In this document: one piece after another, positions 17,304-25,233 of the stretch | Layout: each line of letters begins with the position of its first letter | Numbering within the stretch: the first letter of the stretch is position 1 | Source of the DNA: Bacillota bacterium | GTDB lineage: Bacteria > Bacillota > Clostridia > Christensenellales > SZUA-584 | Direction of reading: 5' to 3' | DNA length: 64,000 nucleotides | Assembly (NCBI GenBank): GCA_023406895.1 | Contig: JAEXTV010000026.1 | Coordinates: 24,660 to 88,659, forward strand | Program-made: the position numbers and the translations under genes | The notes under the pieces: model-generated | Told to the model about the DNA's origin: nothing | The model's database searches: none | The model's input: the letters and a program-made list of their open reading frames with translations, nothing else

Positions 17304-17873
17304 CTATAGCCCGTGTATCCTGTCGGGGGGCCAGATGATGAACAGCGCCTTTCCGAGTACCATCGAAACCTTAAGCGGGCCGACCGCGCGTGAATCCACC
17401 GACACATTGCGGTTGTCGCCCATCACGTACACGCAGCCTTCGGGCACCACGGTTTTCGGCAGCGTATTTTGCGTATCGTCCGAAAAATAGGTTCTGTCGG
17501 CTTGTCCGTTAATATAGAGAATGCCGTCTTTGATTTCCAGTGTATCGCCTGCCGTGCCAATCACGCGCTTCACAAACGCGGCGTTGCTGTCCGGGAACTG
17601 GCAGATGACCACATCTCCGTAGCTTGGCTGTGAAAACCAATAGGTCACGCGTTCCATAAACACGTAATTGTTCGAATAAAGCGTGGGTTCCATAGACGAC
17701 TGGCTGATGCAGACAAACTCAAAAACAAAAAGCCTGAGCAACACCGCCACAGTGACGGCAATCGCCATGGAAATAACCCAGCCGCGCTTCTCGCTGCGCT
17801 TGGCTTCGGCTTTGAGCTCTGTGCGTGTGGCGGCATGATCGTCCTGCGTCAAATCGCTGTTCACTCTAAACAT
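17304..17873 (-). CDS. lepB: Signal peptidase I (first of a tandem pair in window order)
   Basis: A 189-residue type I signal peptidase that removes signal peptides from secreted proteins at the outer membrane face. One N-terminal helix (about 33-53) is followed by the catalytic serine S60 in SQSSMEPTL and the general-base lysine K102 in FVKRVIG; the GDNRN and SRAVGPL boxes complete the site. Size and single anchor are typical of Gram-positive SipS-like enzymes. It lies 50 bases downstream of a second, clearly related signal peptidase gene, so the two are a tandem duplication at the end of an mscS-DUF951-lepB-lepB run. Confidence 0.92.
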   Translation of the reverse strand: MFRVNSDLTQDDHAATRTELKAEAKRSEKRGWVISMAIAVTVAVLLRLFVFEFVCISQSSMEPTLYSNNYVFMERVTYWFSQPSYGDVVICQFPDSNAAFVKRVIGTAGDTLEIKDGILYINGQADRTYFSDDTQNTLPKTVVPEGCVYVMGDNRNVSVDSRAVGPLKVSMVLGKALFIIWPPDRIHGL

Positions 17874-17923
17874 ATGAATTACCCCTTAAAAAGATCAAAT
17901 TCCACCACCGTTTTTTATACTAT

Positions 17924-18490
17924 CTATAATCCTCTTATCTGATTGGGCGGCCAGATGATAAACAGCGCCTTGCCAAGCACCATATTGTCCTTAAGCGGCC
18001 CTATCGTGTCAAACCGCGAATCCATCGACTGATTGCGGTTATCTCCCATCACAAAAACGCAGCCGTCCGGCACCACCGTTGGAGCCAATGCGTCTTCGAT
18101 GTAGCCTGAAAAATATGTGGTATCAGGGGTTCCGTTTATATAAAGTGTGCCGTCCCTGACTTCCAGCAGGTCACCGCCCACCCCGATGACGCGCTTGACA
18201 TATGTTGCGGTGCTGTCCGGAAACTTGCAGATCACCACATCGCCGTACTCGGGCTCCCGGAACCAGTAAGTGACCTTCTCCATAAACACATATTCGTTGG
18301 AGTAGAGTGTCGGCTGCATGGAGGGCCCCGATACACTGATAAACTCGAAAACGAAAAGCCTTAACAGCAGCGCGATGGAAAAAGCAATGACGAGTGAGAT
18401 GATCCAACCTCTGGTTTCATTCTTTCGCGTATCTGCTTTGCGTTTCATGCGGGAATTGATTTGCTCATCCCGTAGGTCGTCATTCCTCAT
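17924..18490 (-). CDS. lepB: Signal peptidase I (second of a tandem pair)
   Basis: A 188-residue type I signal peptidase with one N-terminal anchor (about 28-50), catalytic S57 in SGPSMQPTL, K99 in YVKRVIG and GDNRNQSMDSR. Its start overlaps the end of the DUF951 gene by 11 bases, which points to one transcript. The catalytic regions closely match the downstream copy, but the N-terminal cytoplasmic tails differ, so the two enzymes may be used on different clients or under different conditions; that is inference. Confidence 0.92.
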   Translation of the reverse strand: MRNDDLRDEQINSRMKRKADTRKNETRGWIISLVIAFSIALLLRLFVFEFISVSGPSMQPTLYSNEYVFMEKVTYWFREPEYGDVVICKFPDSTATYVKRVIGVGGDLLEVRDGTLYINGTPDTTYFSGYIEDALAPTVVPDGCVFVMGDNRNQSMDSRFDTIGPLKDNMVLGKALFIIWPPNQIRGL

Positions 18491-18665
18491 CAGGCAATAT
18501 CCTTTTCAATCGTTTCACAAACACCTCGTGCGGCAGCATCACTATATGCCCGCACCCGAGACATTTTATTTTGACGTCCATCCCCACGCGGATGATACGC
18601 CATTTGTTTTCGCCGCAGGGATGCGGCTTCTTCATTTGTATCACATCAGACAGCTGATAAACCAC
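18480..18665 (-). CDS. DUF951 family small protein
   Basis: A 61-residue protein with the DUF951 pattern: a start of the form YQLSDVIQMKKPHPCGENKWRI and then a CLGCGHIVMLP motif. The three cysteines could bind zinc. The family is found mainly in Gram-positive bacteria, commonly next to mscS as here (12 bases after its stop), and has no established function, though the small beta-rich fold could bind nucleic acid (inference). It overlaps the start of the signal peptidase gene. Confidence 0.85.
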   Translation of the reverse strand: MVYQLSDVIQMKKPHPCGENKWRIIRVGMDVKIKCLGCGHIVMLPHEVFVKRLKRILPDEE

Positions 18666-18676
18666 AACAGCCTCCG

Positions 18677-19564
18677 TTAGCGTTTAATGACGACATGGTG
18701 AGGGTATGGAACAGCCACGCCGCATTTATCAAAAGACTCTTTCACCGCCCTGCGCAGATCGCGCTCGGTTTCCCAATGGGTGAGCGGTTTGACGCGCATC
18801 ACCATCCGCAGCACCATTTGAGAATCACCAAATTCTATTATACCGAGAACACGGGGCTCTTCAAGTATATTATCATGGCCGGCCATATAATCAAGCGCTG
18901 CGGTGCGCATGAGGTCGCCCGCTTTTTCGATATCCGTATCGTAGGTGATGGGCATATCGATGATGGCAAGATGCCCGCCGCGCGAATAATTGACGATGGT
19001 GCCGATATTGCCGTTGGGGATGGTCACCGCTTCGCCCGTAAACTTGATGATTGTGGTGGTGCGCAATGTCACGGCATCCACCGTACCTTCATCGTCTCCG
19101 ATTTTGATATATTCACCGACTGTGAGCTGATTCTCAAAAAGCATAAACATGCCCGATACAACGTCTTTCACAAGGCTTTGCGCCCCAAGCGCAATCACAA
19201 TGCCGCCGATGCCTGCGGCAGCCAGCATGGAACTCACGGCAGCACCGAGCCCCAGCACACCGAGTATACCCATCACAGCAAAAAAATATATTCCGTATTT
19301 AACGATCGAGTCCGTCACGGTTTGTATGGTTTCGCCTTTCTTAGCCAGTGTGGAATGCGGCTTGCGTGCGACGCGGCTTTTGACGATGCGGCGCGTGACC
19401 CGTCTTGATAGCGAGATAATGATTCGCGCAATGACAATAATGCCGATAATCTTGATGATGGCAATCAACACAACATCCGCGTAATCACCAATGTTCTCAA
19501 AAAAATCCGTGATGCTTTTGAGTATTCTCGAAAAAAAAGACTCCAATTCGGATAGACCTTTCAT
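18677..19564 (-). CDS. mscS: Small-conductance mechanosensitive channel (MscS family)
   Basis: A 295-residue channel that opens under membrane tension to release solutes after osmotic downshock. Three N-terminal helices are visible (about 25-50, 85-105, 110-140); the third is the glycine/alanine-rich pore helix (LGAAVSSMLAAAGIGGIVIALGAQSL) typical of MscS. It is followed by the beta domain with FMLFENQLTVGEYIKI and VTLRTTTI, and a mixed C-terminal domain. It is the first gene of the run leading into DUF951 and the two signal peptidases. Confidence 0.9.
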   Translation of the reverse strand: MKGLSELESFFSRILKSITDFFENIGDYADVVLIAIIKIIGIIVIARIIISLSRRVTRRIVKSRVARKPHSTLAKKGETIQTVTDSIVKYGIYFFAVMGILGVLGLGAAVSSMLAAAGIGGIVIALGAQSLVKDVVSGMFMLFENQLTVGEYIKIGDDEGTVDAVTLRTTTIIKFTGEAVTIPNGNIGTIVNYSRGGHLAIIDMPITYDTDIEKAGDLMRTAALDYMAGHDNILEEPRVLGIIEFGDSQMVLRMVMRVKPLTHWETERDLRRAVKESFDKCGVAVPYPHHVVIKR

Positions 19565-19740
19565 AATAATTTTTATTATTCATTATAACAGAAAATGGTG
19601 AACATAACCAACGCAATTCGCCGGCTTTGCGCGAAAAAAGGGGGGTAAAACGCATATTTACAATTTGTTCATATCGATGTATTGTTATTGTCAAAAGAAT
19701 ATGAAACAATAAAGCGAATAACCAACTGGAGGATAAACCA

Positions 19741-20973
19741 TTGAACAAGAGAATTGCGGCCATACTGGGCGTTATGATCGCAGTGATGATGCTGCTGGGT
19801 GCCTGTGGGGTCAAACAGTCCGAAGAGACGGCCACAGCGAGCACGTCACCGGAAGAGACGGCATCAGAGCAGGTTATCGTGGCTGAGGTAAACGGTGAAC
19901 CGATATATTACGACCAATTTCATGCGATTTATGCCAATGCATGTGCATCATACGGCATTTCCGAAGACGATGAAACCAACGGCAGCTATTTGAAAGACAT
20001 GATCATGGAATCGTTGATCAACGAGAAGATCATGACGCAGAAGCTGACGGAAAACGGCTATATGAACTTGACGGACGAACAGGTTGCTCAGGCGGAGAAG
20101 GATGCGCAGGACTATCTCAGCTCCAATATAGACAGCTATTATGGTTCGCAAATTCAGGCCGAGCTTGGAGAAGGGTATACCGACGAGCAGTATCAGGCAG
20201 CAAAAGCGCCTTATGAAGAGCAGATTCTTAAGGCCATGGGCTACGACACGAAGCAGGCGTTCGTCGATTATTATAAGCTGACGGTGGCCGAGGATGCCGC
20301 AAAGGCAGCGCTTGTGGGCGATATTAAGCCGACTGAAGAAGAAGTACAGGCGAAGTATGATGAAAACGTTTCGAGAGATAAAGAAACGATGGATGCGAAC
20401 CCGTCCACCTATGAAAGCAGCGCGGCGGGCGGCGCGACGGTATATTATGTGCCTGCCGGTGTTCGTCAGGTGCTTCAGGTGCTCGTGAAAATCGACGACG
20501 AATGGTCGAGCGCGATCAAAACGCTCAGGGATGCGGGCAGCGATGCGCAGGCTGATTATCTGCTGGAAAAAGCACAGGCGGATATTAAGTCCAAAGCGGA
20601 CGATGTGCTTAATAAGATCAAAAACGGCAGTCTGTCATTTGCCGATGCTATAGCCACTTACAACGACGATACAGGTATGCCGGAAACGGGCTATTCTGTG
20701 GTGTCTGGCGGCACAACGTTTGTGGAGCCCTTTACAACCGCTGCGATGAACTTAAAAGCCGTTGGCGACGTGAGTGAGCTGGTACCGACCGACTATGGTT
20801 ATCATATCTTGCAGTATGTGAGCGATGTGCCTACGGGTGCCGTTGCGTATGAGAATGTGAAGCAGGAAATTTATGATACGCTGCTGGCTACGATGCAGGA
20901 TGAAGCTTGGCAGACCATTGTGGACGAGTGGACGAACACGTCGAAGATAGAAAAATACGAAGACAAAATGTAA
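19741..20973 (+). CDS. PrsA/SurA-like foldase lipoprotein with parvulin domain
   Basis: A 410-residue lipoprotein with signal MNKRIAAILGVMIAVMMLLGAC; C22 is the lipidated residue. A SurA-N-like helical domain (about 45-180) comes first, with the motif VNGEPIYYDQF, followed by a parvulin-type peptidyl-prolyl isomerase domain (about 235-370; ASEF-type blocks FADAIATYNDDTG, GYSVVSGGTTFVEPF, TDYGYHILQ). It should help exported proteins fold outside the membrane, as PrsA does. The start is a TTG at 19741 with GGAGG eight bases upstream; no ATG is available in that region. A strong terminator follows, so it is a single-gene unit. Confidence 0.85.
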   Translation: MNKRIAAILGVMIAVMMLLGACGVKQSEETATASTSPEETASEQVIVAEVNGEPIYYDQFHAIYANACASYGISEDDETNGSYLKDMIMESLINEKIMTQKLTENGYMNLTDEQVAQAEKDAQDYLSSNIDSYYGSQIQAELGEGYTDEQYQAAKAPYEEQILKAMGYDTKQAFVDYYKLTVAEDAAKAALVGDIKPTEEEVQAKYDENVSRDKETMDANPSTYESSAAGGATVYYVPAGVRQVLQVLVKIDDEWSSAIKTLRDAGSDAQADYLLEKAQADIKSKADDVLNKIKNGSLSFADAIATYNDDTGMPETGYSVVSGGTTFVEPFTTAAMNLKAVGDVSELVPTDYGYHILQYVSDVPTGAVAYENVKQEIYDTLLATMQDEAWQTIVDEWTNTSKIEKYEDKM

Positions 20974-20981
20974 CCCGGATG

Positions 20982-21014
20982 AAAGGCCTTCCGGTATCCG
21001 GAAGGCCTTTACTT
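20982..21014 (+). terminator. Rho-independent terminator after the foldase gene
   Basis: Perfect 13-bp stem AAAGGCCTTCCGG / CCGGAAGGCCTTT with a TAT loop, then a T-rich tail. Confidence 0.85.
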
Positions 21015-21100
21015 TATTCTTGCATCAGGGTGGCGCGATCGTTATGGTTGTGCAATAAAATTTGGTATCTGATTGCTGCGAATATTTTTAAAAAAACATA

Positions 21101-21129
21101 TTGGCACGCCGGAACTCTTATGGTATAAT
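21101..21129 (+). promoter_or_regulatory. Promoter of the tRNA pair
   Basis: TTGGCA (21101-21106), 17 bases, TATAAT (21124-21129), ending 32 bases before the first tRNA. Confidence 0.75.
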
Positions 21130-21161
21130 CACATACTGTCGGCAGTTTAGGAAGCAAGCTT

Positions 21162-21237
21162 GCCAATGTAGCTCAGCAGGCAGAGCGGCTCATTCGTAAT
21201 GAGCAGGTCAGCGGTTCGATCCCGCTCATTGGCTCCA
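21162..21237 (+). tRNA. tRNA-Thr (anticodon CGT)
   Basis: A complete cloverleaf. The acceptor arms are GCCAATG and CATTGGC, the anticodon stem is GCTCA / TGAGC around the loop TTCGTAA (anticodon CGT), and the T loop is TTCGATC. CCA is encoded in the genome at 21235-21237. Confidence 0.95.
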
Positions 21238-21242
21238 TATAT

Positions 21243-21319
<77 letters not shown>

Positions 21320-21329
21320 CTTATCAAAG

Positions 21330-21360
21330 CTCGGTTGGATAATATCCAGCCGGGTTTTTT
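21330..21360 (+). terminator. Terminator after the tRNA pair
   Basis: Stem CTCGGTTGGAT / ATCCAGCCGGG (with G-T pairs), loop AAT, then six Ts. Confidence 0.8.
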
Positions 21361-21589
21361 GTATTATGTCCTGCCAATGCTATGTGTAAATACGAGGCTT
21401 TCTAACTCTGCTCATTTATTATAGTTTATAAGCTGAAAATGCGGGAATGTCCAATTGTTTAGAAATAGTTGCGCATGGATCACAGTCGTGATGTTTCCTC
21501 CGGCAGGCTGATATGAAAGGCTGTTTTTTGTTTGTACAAACCGTGTTTGTGTTATATATTGTGACGTATACAGACACTTGGGAGGCCGA

Positions 21590-22330
21590 ATGAAAAAAGC
21601 AGCCATACTGATTCTCGTGTTTATCACAACGCATGCCATCCCGCTCGCATCAAGAACACTATCGGAGTGCATCAACTATTCATTCATCAGTAACAACGCG
21701 ATGAGGCAGCTCTTCTACATGTTTATCACTTACGCGCTGCAGTTTGTGCTGACCGTGGCCACGCTCAAGCTGTTTGTTTCAAACCGCCTTGAGGAAGCCG
21801 GTTTCAACCTGAACAACCGCGCGCAAAGCGCCAAGTCTCTCTGGCATTTCATGCTCATATGGACGGGCATACTCATTGTTTTCTATGCGCTCGCGCTGGT
21901 CACCATTCCGTCGTTTTTGGATTATCTCAAGGGCTTTTGTCCGCCGGACGTGCTCTATGGCGTTAAAAATATTGTCGGCGGCTCGGTGATGGCCGGCCTT
22001 GGAGAGGAACCGCTGTACCGCGGCTTCGTGGCGCTCATTCTTGCGCGGTATTTTACGGGCAGCATACGCATCGGCAAGCTCCGTTTATCGGCTGTATCGC
22101 TGCTGTGCGGCTTCATATTCATGACGGCGCATGTGGGGTATACATTGGCACCGCGTTTTGAAATTGTGCACATTGATGCGCTTCAGCTCACTTATACGTT
22201 TGTTTTAGGTGTCACATGGGCGACGATGTTTGAAAAAACAAAGAGCCTGCTTGCGCCGACTCTCTCTCATGTTTGGGCGAACTTCATACAGTATGGGCTC
22301 GCCTATATCGCTGTTTTTGTGCTGCTTTAA
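21590..22330 (+). CDS. CPBP-family intramembrane metalloprotease (CAAX protease-like)
   Basis: A 246-residue membrane protein with about six hydrophobic helices. The CPBP motifs are in order: GLGEEPLYRG (E139, E140, R144), GFIFMTAHVGY (histidine ligand) and LSHVWANF. These match the ABI/Rce1-type proteases, which in Gram-positive bacteria are tied to peptide processing, bacteriocin self-immunity or protein anchoring; no such partner is adjacent. The ATG at 21590 has GGAGG just upstream. The flavodoxin gene follows 32 bases later and may be in the same transcript. Confidence 0.85.
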   Translation: MKKAAILILVFITTHAIPLASRTLSECINYSFISNNAMRQLFYMFITYALQFVLTVATLKLFVSNRLEEAGFNLNNRAQSAKSLWHFMLIWTGILIVFYALALVTIPSFLDYLKGFCPPDVLYGVKNIVGGSVMAGLGEEPLYRGFVALILARYFTGSIRIGKLRLSAVSLLCGFIFMTAHVGYTLAPRFEIVHIDALQLTYTFVLGVTWATMFEKTKSLLAPTLSHVWANFIQYGLAYIAVFVLL

Positions 22331-22362
22331 GTAGTCAAATAAAATGCTTGGAGGAATTACAC

Positions 22363-22896
22363 ATGGGTAAAACTGCGGTCGTTTATAAATCCAATTACGG
22401 TTCTACAAAAAAATACGCGGAGTGGATTGCCAAAGCATTGGAGGCCCATTTGTTCGACGCCGCGAAGGTGCGCGTGCAGGATGTGATAGAAAGCGATACG
22501 GTGATATTGGGCGGCGGGCTTTATGCGAGCGGTATACTCGGTTCGGATTTTATCACAAAGAATTACGCAAGCTTGAAGGACAAGAAACTTGTCGTGTTTA
22601 CCGTGGGGCTCGCGAACCCAAAGCTGACCGATTACAGCGCAATTATTGAAAAGAACTTTCAGCCGGAAATCAGAAGTGCGATTCGCATCTTTCATTTCAG
22701 AGGGGCCATCGATTACAAAAACATCAACTTTAAACACAGAACAATGATGTCGCTGCTTGTTAAAAAAGTCAGCAAAATCGATAAAGCAGACCGCGATGAC
22801 GAAATAAACCAAATGCTCGATACCTATGGAAAAACGGTGGATTTTACAGACGAATCGTCAATATCGGAGCTTATCGGCTATTGCAGAGGGCTCTAG
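22363..22896 (+). CDS. Flavodoxin-domain protein (HemG/Flavodoxin_5-like)
   Basis: A 177-residue flavodoxin-fold protein. The FMN phosphate loop is YKSNYGSTKKYAEWIA near the N-terminus, and a second loop is LGGGLYASGILGSDF, the arrangement seen in the HemG-like Flavodoxin_5 group. It should carry electrons through bound FMN; whether it oxidises protoporphyrinogen as HemG does is not shown, and no haem genes are nearby. GGAGG precedes the ATG at 22363. The C-terminal ~60 residues are basic and then acidic, without a clear membrane segment. Confidence 0.8.
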   Translation: MGKTAVVYKSNYGSTKKYAEWIAKALEAHLFDAAKVRVQDVIESDTVILGGGLYASGILGSDFITKNYASLKDKKLVVFTVGLANPKLTDYSAIIEKNFQPEIRSAIRIFHFRGAIDYKNINFKHRTMMSLLVKKVSKIDKADRDDEINQMLDTYGKTVDFTDESSISELIGYCRGL

Positions 22897-22950
22897 GACG
22901 ATAGGCTTTTTGATGATTCATTATCATGTTATGGCGCTATTCGCAGCCGC

Positions 22951-22970
22951 CTCGATGATATATCATCGAG
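22951..22970. repeat. Perfect 20-base palindrome
   Basis: CTCGATGATA followed by its exact reverse complement. It lies in the 206-base gap after the flavodoxin gene, with no T-run on either side, so it is not a terminator. It could be a protein-binding site or part of a dispersed repeat. Confidence 0.5.
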
Positions 22971-23051
22971 TGTGAGTCGGTTTGCTGTACTTTTCGAGAT
23001 AAAAACATTTTCAATCTTAGATCAGGCGAATTATTAAACTGAATAGCATAG

Positions 23052-23087
23052 AAAAAGCCGCCCGGGTTTGTTGCCTGAGCGGCTTTT
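23052..23087 (-). terminator. Terminator of the NlpC/P60 gene
   Basis: Stem AAAAGCCGC / GCGGCTTTT around a partly paired 17-base inner part. On the minus strand it is followed by TTTTTC, 16 bases after the stop codon. Confidence 0.7.
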
Positions 23088-23102
23088 GTTTCTAATCGGT
23101 TG

Positions 23103-24230
23103 TTACCACGGCCTACGTGCACAGACAAAGTTTCTTTTCCAAAATGGCGTCACACAAGAACGCTTTACAACTTTACCGTTTGAAGATGACGCATCAATCA
23201 TTTGCCCGTTGCCGATATATATGCCGGTATGTCCTACTTTTTTACCGTTCGTGCTGAAAAACAGAAGATCGCCCTTCTCCAGATCATTCATCGACGTGAT
23301 CTTCTCCCAGTCTGATACCTGCGAATACCCGGCCGCGTTATAGCGGCCGCGTGAGGAGCCCGCCTGCTTGAGGCAGTAATAAACGAGGCCGGAGCAGTCG
23401 AATGAATTGGGGCCCTCGTGGCCGCTTCGGTACGGATCGCCGAGCTGTTTCTTTGCGACATCAATCATCTCCACAATATTTGCGCGCCGTTTTGCGGCCT
23501 GAACCTTGTTTTTGCTGGGCTTGGCATCCGGGGAATAGATCACGTCGAGTGTTTGGGGCCCGGTTTTACCGTCCGCAGAAAGCCCGTTGCGGGATTGAAA
23601 TTCTTTGATGGCATCTATCGTCTCTGTGCCATAATAGCCGGTGGTTTTGCTGAGATACCCAAGGTCAACCAGCTGCCTTTGCAGATTGCTCACATCTTCG
23701 CCCTCAGTGCCTTCAAGGATCATATAGCTTTGAGCGTCGGGTGCATTAATCTTATCCAGTGTTTCGGGGCCCGCGATGCCATCCTGCTGAATGCCGTGCT
23801 GGCGCTGAAAAAGCTGCACGGCGTGCTCCGTCGCCGGGCCGAAAAGCTGGGTGGTTTCGTCTATATCAAGGTAATTAAGTTCCATAAGCCGTTGCTGAAG
23901 TTGCATGACGCGTTCGTTTTCATCGCCGCGCTGCAGTGTCGGATCGGGTGTCGGTGTGGGCGCGGGTGTCGGCGTGGGTATGGGTTCGGGCGTCTGACTG
24001 GGTAGGATGTCCAAATCGCCGGCTGCCGCCACTTCGTCGCTGTTGTTTTGAGCGGAGAGCGCAGCGGCATCATTTGGCAAAGCAACAACAACGATGATGG
24101 CGGCAAGCAGCAGCACGGCACCGCTCAGCAACAGAATACGTGCCCGCTTGCTTAAGCGCATAAAAGAATCGAGGATATAAAGGGTTGTTCTTTTTAGTTT
24201 CGAGATTCGTCTGGATCGCCGTCTATTCAT
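23103..24230 (-). CDS. Membrane-anchored NlpC/P60 peptidoglycan hydrolase with two PG-binding domains
   Basis: A 375-residue protein. A basic cytoplasmic tail and one helix (about 31-51) are followed by a Pro/Thr linker (about 80-98), two PG_binding_1 repeats (about 103-163 and 175-233) and an NlpC/P60 domain (about 250-375). The catalytic cysteine is C279 in FDCSGLVYYC and the histidine H334 in VGHTGIYIG. Such enzymes cut gamma-D-Glu-diamino acid bonds in peptidoglycan stems. The helix acts as an uncleaved anchor, so it probably stays in the membrane. It is a single-gene unit with its own terminator. Confidence 0.9.
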   Translation of the reverse strand: MNRRRSRRISKLKRTTLYILDSFMRLSKRARILLLSGAVLLLAAIIVVVALPNDAAALSAQNNSDEVAAAGDLDILPSQTPEPIPTPTPAPTPTPDPTLQRGDENERVMQLQQRLMELNYLDIDETTQLFGPATEHAVQLFQRQHGIQQDGIAGPETLDKINAPDAQSYMILEGTEGEDVSNLQRQLVDLGYLSKTTGYYGTETIDAIKEFQSRNGLSADGKTGPQTLDVIYSPDAKPSKNKVQAAKRRANIVEMIDVAKKQLGDPYRSGHEGPNSFDCSGLVYYCLKQAGSSRGRYNAAGYSQVSDWEKITSMNDLEKGDLLFFSTNGKKVGHTGIYIGNGQMIDASSSNGKVVKRSCVTPFWKRNFVCARRPW

Positions 24231-24391
24231 GTTGAACCTCTCTGCGTTTTTTTTCTATTTTAAACCGAGTGTCAAGGAATTGCAAGAAATTATTACGAAA
24301 ATGTTACATAATGGTTACAAACAAAGCTGATTTCGGAGTACTGATCAACAAGAAAGATCATTGTGACTATAACAGCGGATACAAAACGGCG

Positions 24392-25174
24392 TTAGAAGGA
24401 TTCCGTCAGTTTTCGCTGAATGTGCGCGACGATGGCGGCGCTTAAACTTCCGGGCATCAGCTTGGAAAAAGCGATAAATATTTTATTATGAAAGCCGGGG
24501 ATGATTACCGCTTTGCCCTTCATAAGGCCTTTGTAAGCGCAATCCGCCACCTTGTCCGGTGCCATGGCTCCCTTTATCTCGGCTTTCCCGGCGCGCCGAG
24601 AGAATTCTGTGGCCGTGGATCCGGGGCAAAGCGTACTGACAACGACGCCTGATGGTCTGAGCTCTTTGCGCAGCGCCTGCGAAAAAGACAGCACAAAGGC
24701 TTTTGACGCATAATATACGGCGATATAAGGCCCGGGCTGATAGGAACCCGTGGATGCGACATTGAGGATTTTACCGCCGCCGGTTTGGCGCATATGACTG
24801 ACGGCCAGCTTAGATAAAGAAGTGACCGCACGGATATTCAGATCAATCATCTGCACGTCTTTATCACCCGGTATTTCATGAAAAAGGCCGCAGGCGCCTG
24901 CCCCGGCATTGTTGATCAAAGCATCTAGTCGGATGCCGATTTGGTCAAGCTGTTCGAATATTTCAGCTGCAGCGGTTGCGGATGTCAGATCCTTCTGTAT
25001 GATAAAAGTGCGCACATGAAAGTCATCTTCGATAATCTCCGACAACGCGGACAGCCTCGCGGCATCTCTTGCCACCAGCACGAGCTGCCAGCCTTCTTTT
25101 GCAAACCGCAGCGCCAGCGACATCCCAATGCCTGATGACGCGCCGGTGATCAGCGCCCATTTCTCTTTATTCAT
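24392..25174 (-). CDS. Short-chain dehydrogenase/reductase
   Basis: A 260-residue classical SDR. The NAD(P) loop is TGASSGIG (10-17), NNAG stands at 88-91 and the catalytic residues are S141 or S144 with Y154 and K158 in the YYASK box. The pattern, including NVASTGSYQPGPYIAVYYASK and the C-terminal GFHNKIFI segment, resembles the DltE/YqjQ-like branch of SDRs. The substrate is unknown. It stands alone, flanked by divergent or unrelated genes. Confidence 0.85.
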   Translation of the reverse strand: MNKEKWALITGASSGIGMSLALRFAKEGWQLVLVARDAARLSALSEIIEDDFHVRTFIIQKDLTSATAAAEIFEQLDQIGIRLDALINNAGAGACGLFHEIPGDKDVQMIDLNIRAVTSLSKLAVSHMRQTGGGKILNVASTGSYQPGPYIAVYYASKAFVLSFSQALRKELRPSGVVVSTLCPGSTATEFSRRAGKAEIKGAMAPDKVADCAYKGLMKGKAVIIPGFHNKIFIAFSKLMPGSLSAAIVAHIQRKLTESF

Positions 25175-25233
25175 ACGCTCCCCCCGCTTACGAATTATAG
25201 CATGCCGGGCCTAAGCACGCAACGAGGGACATG

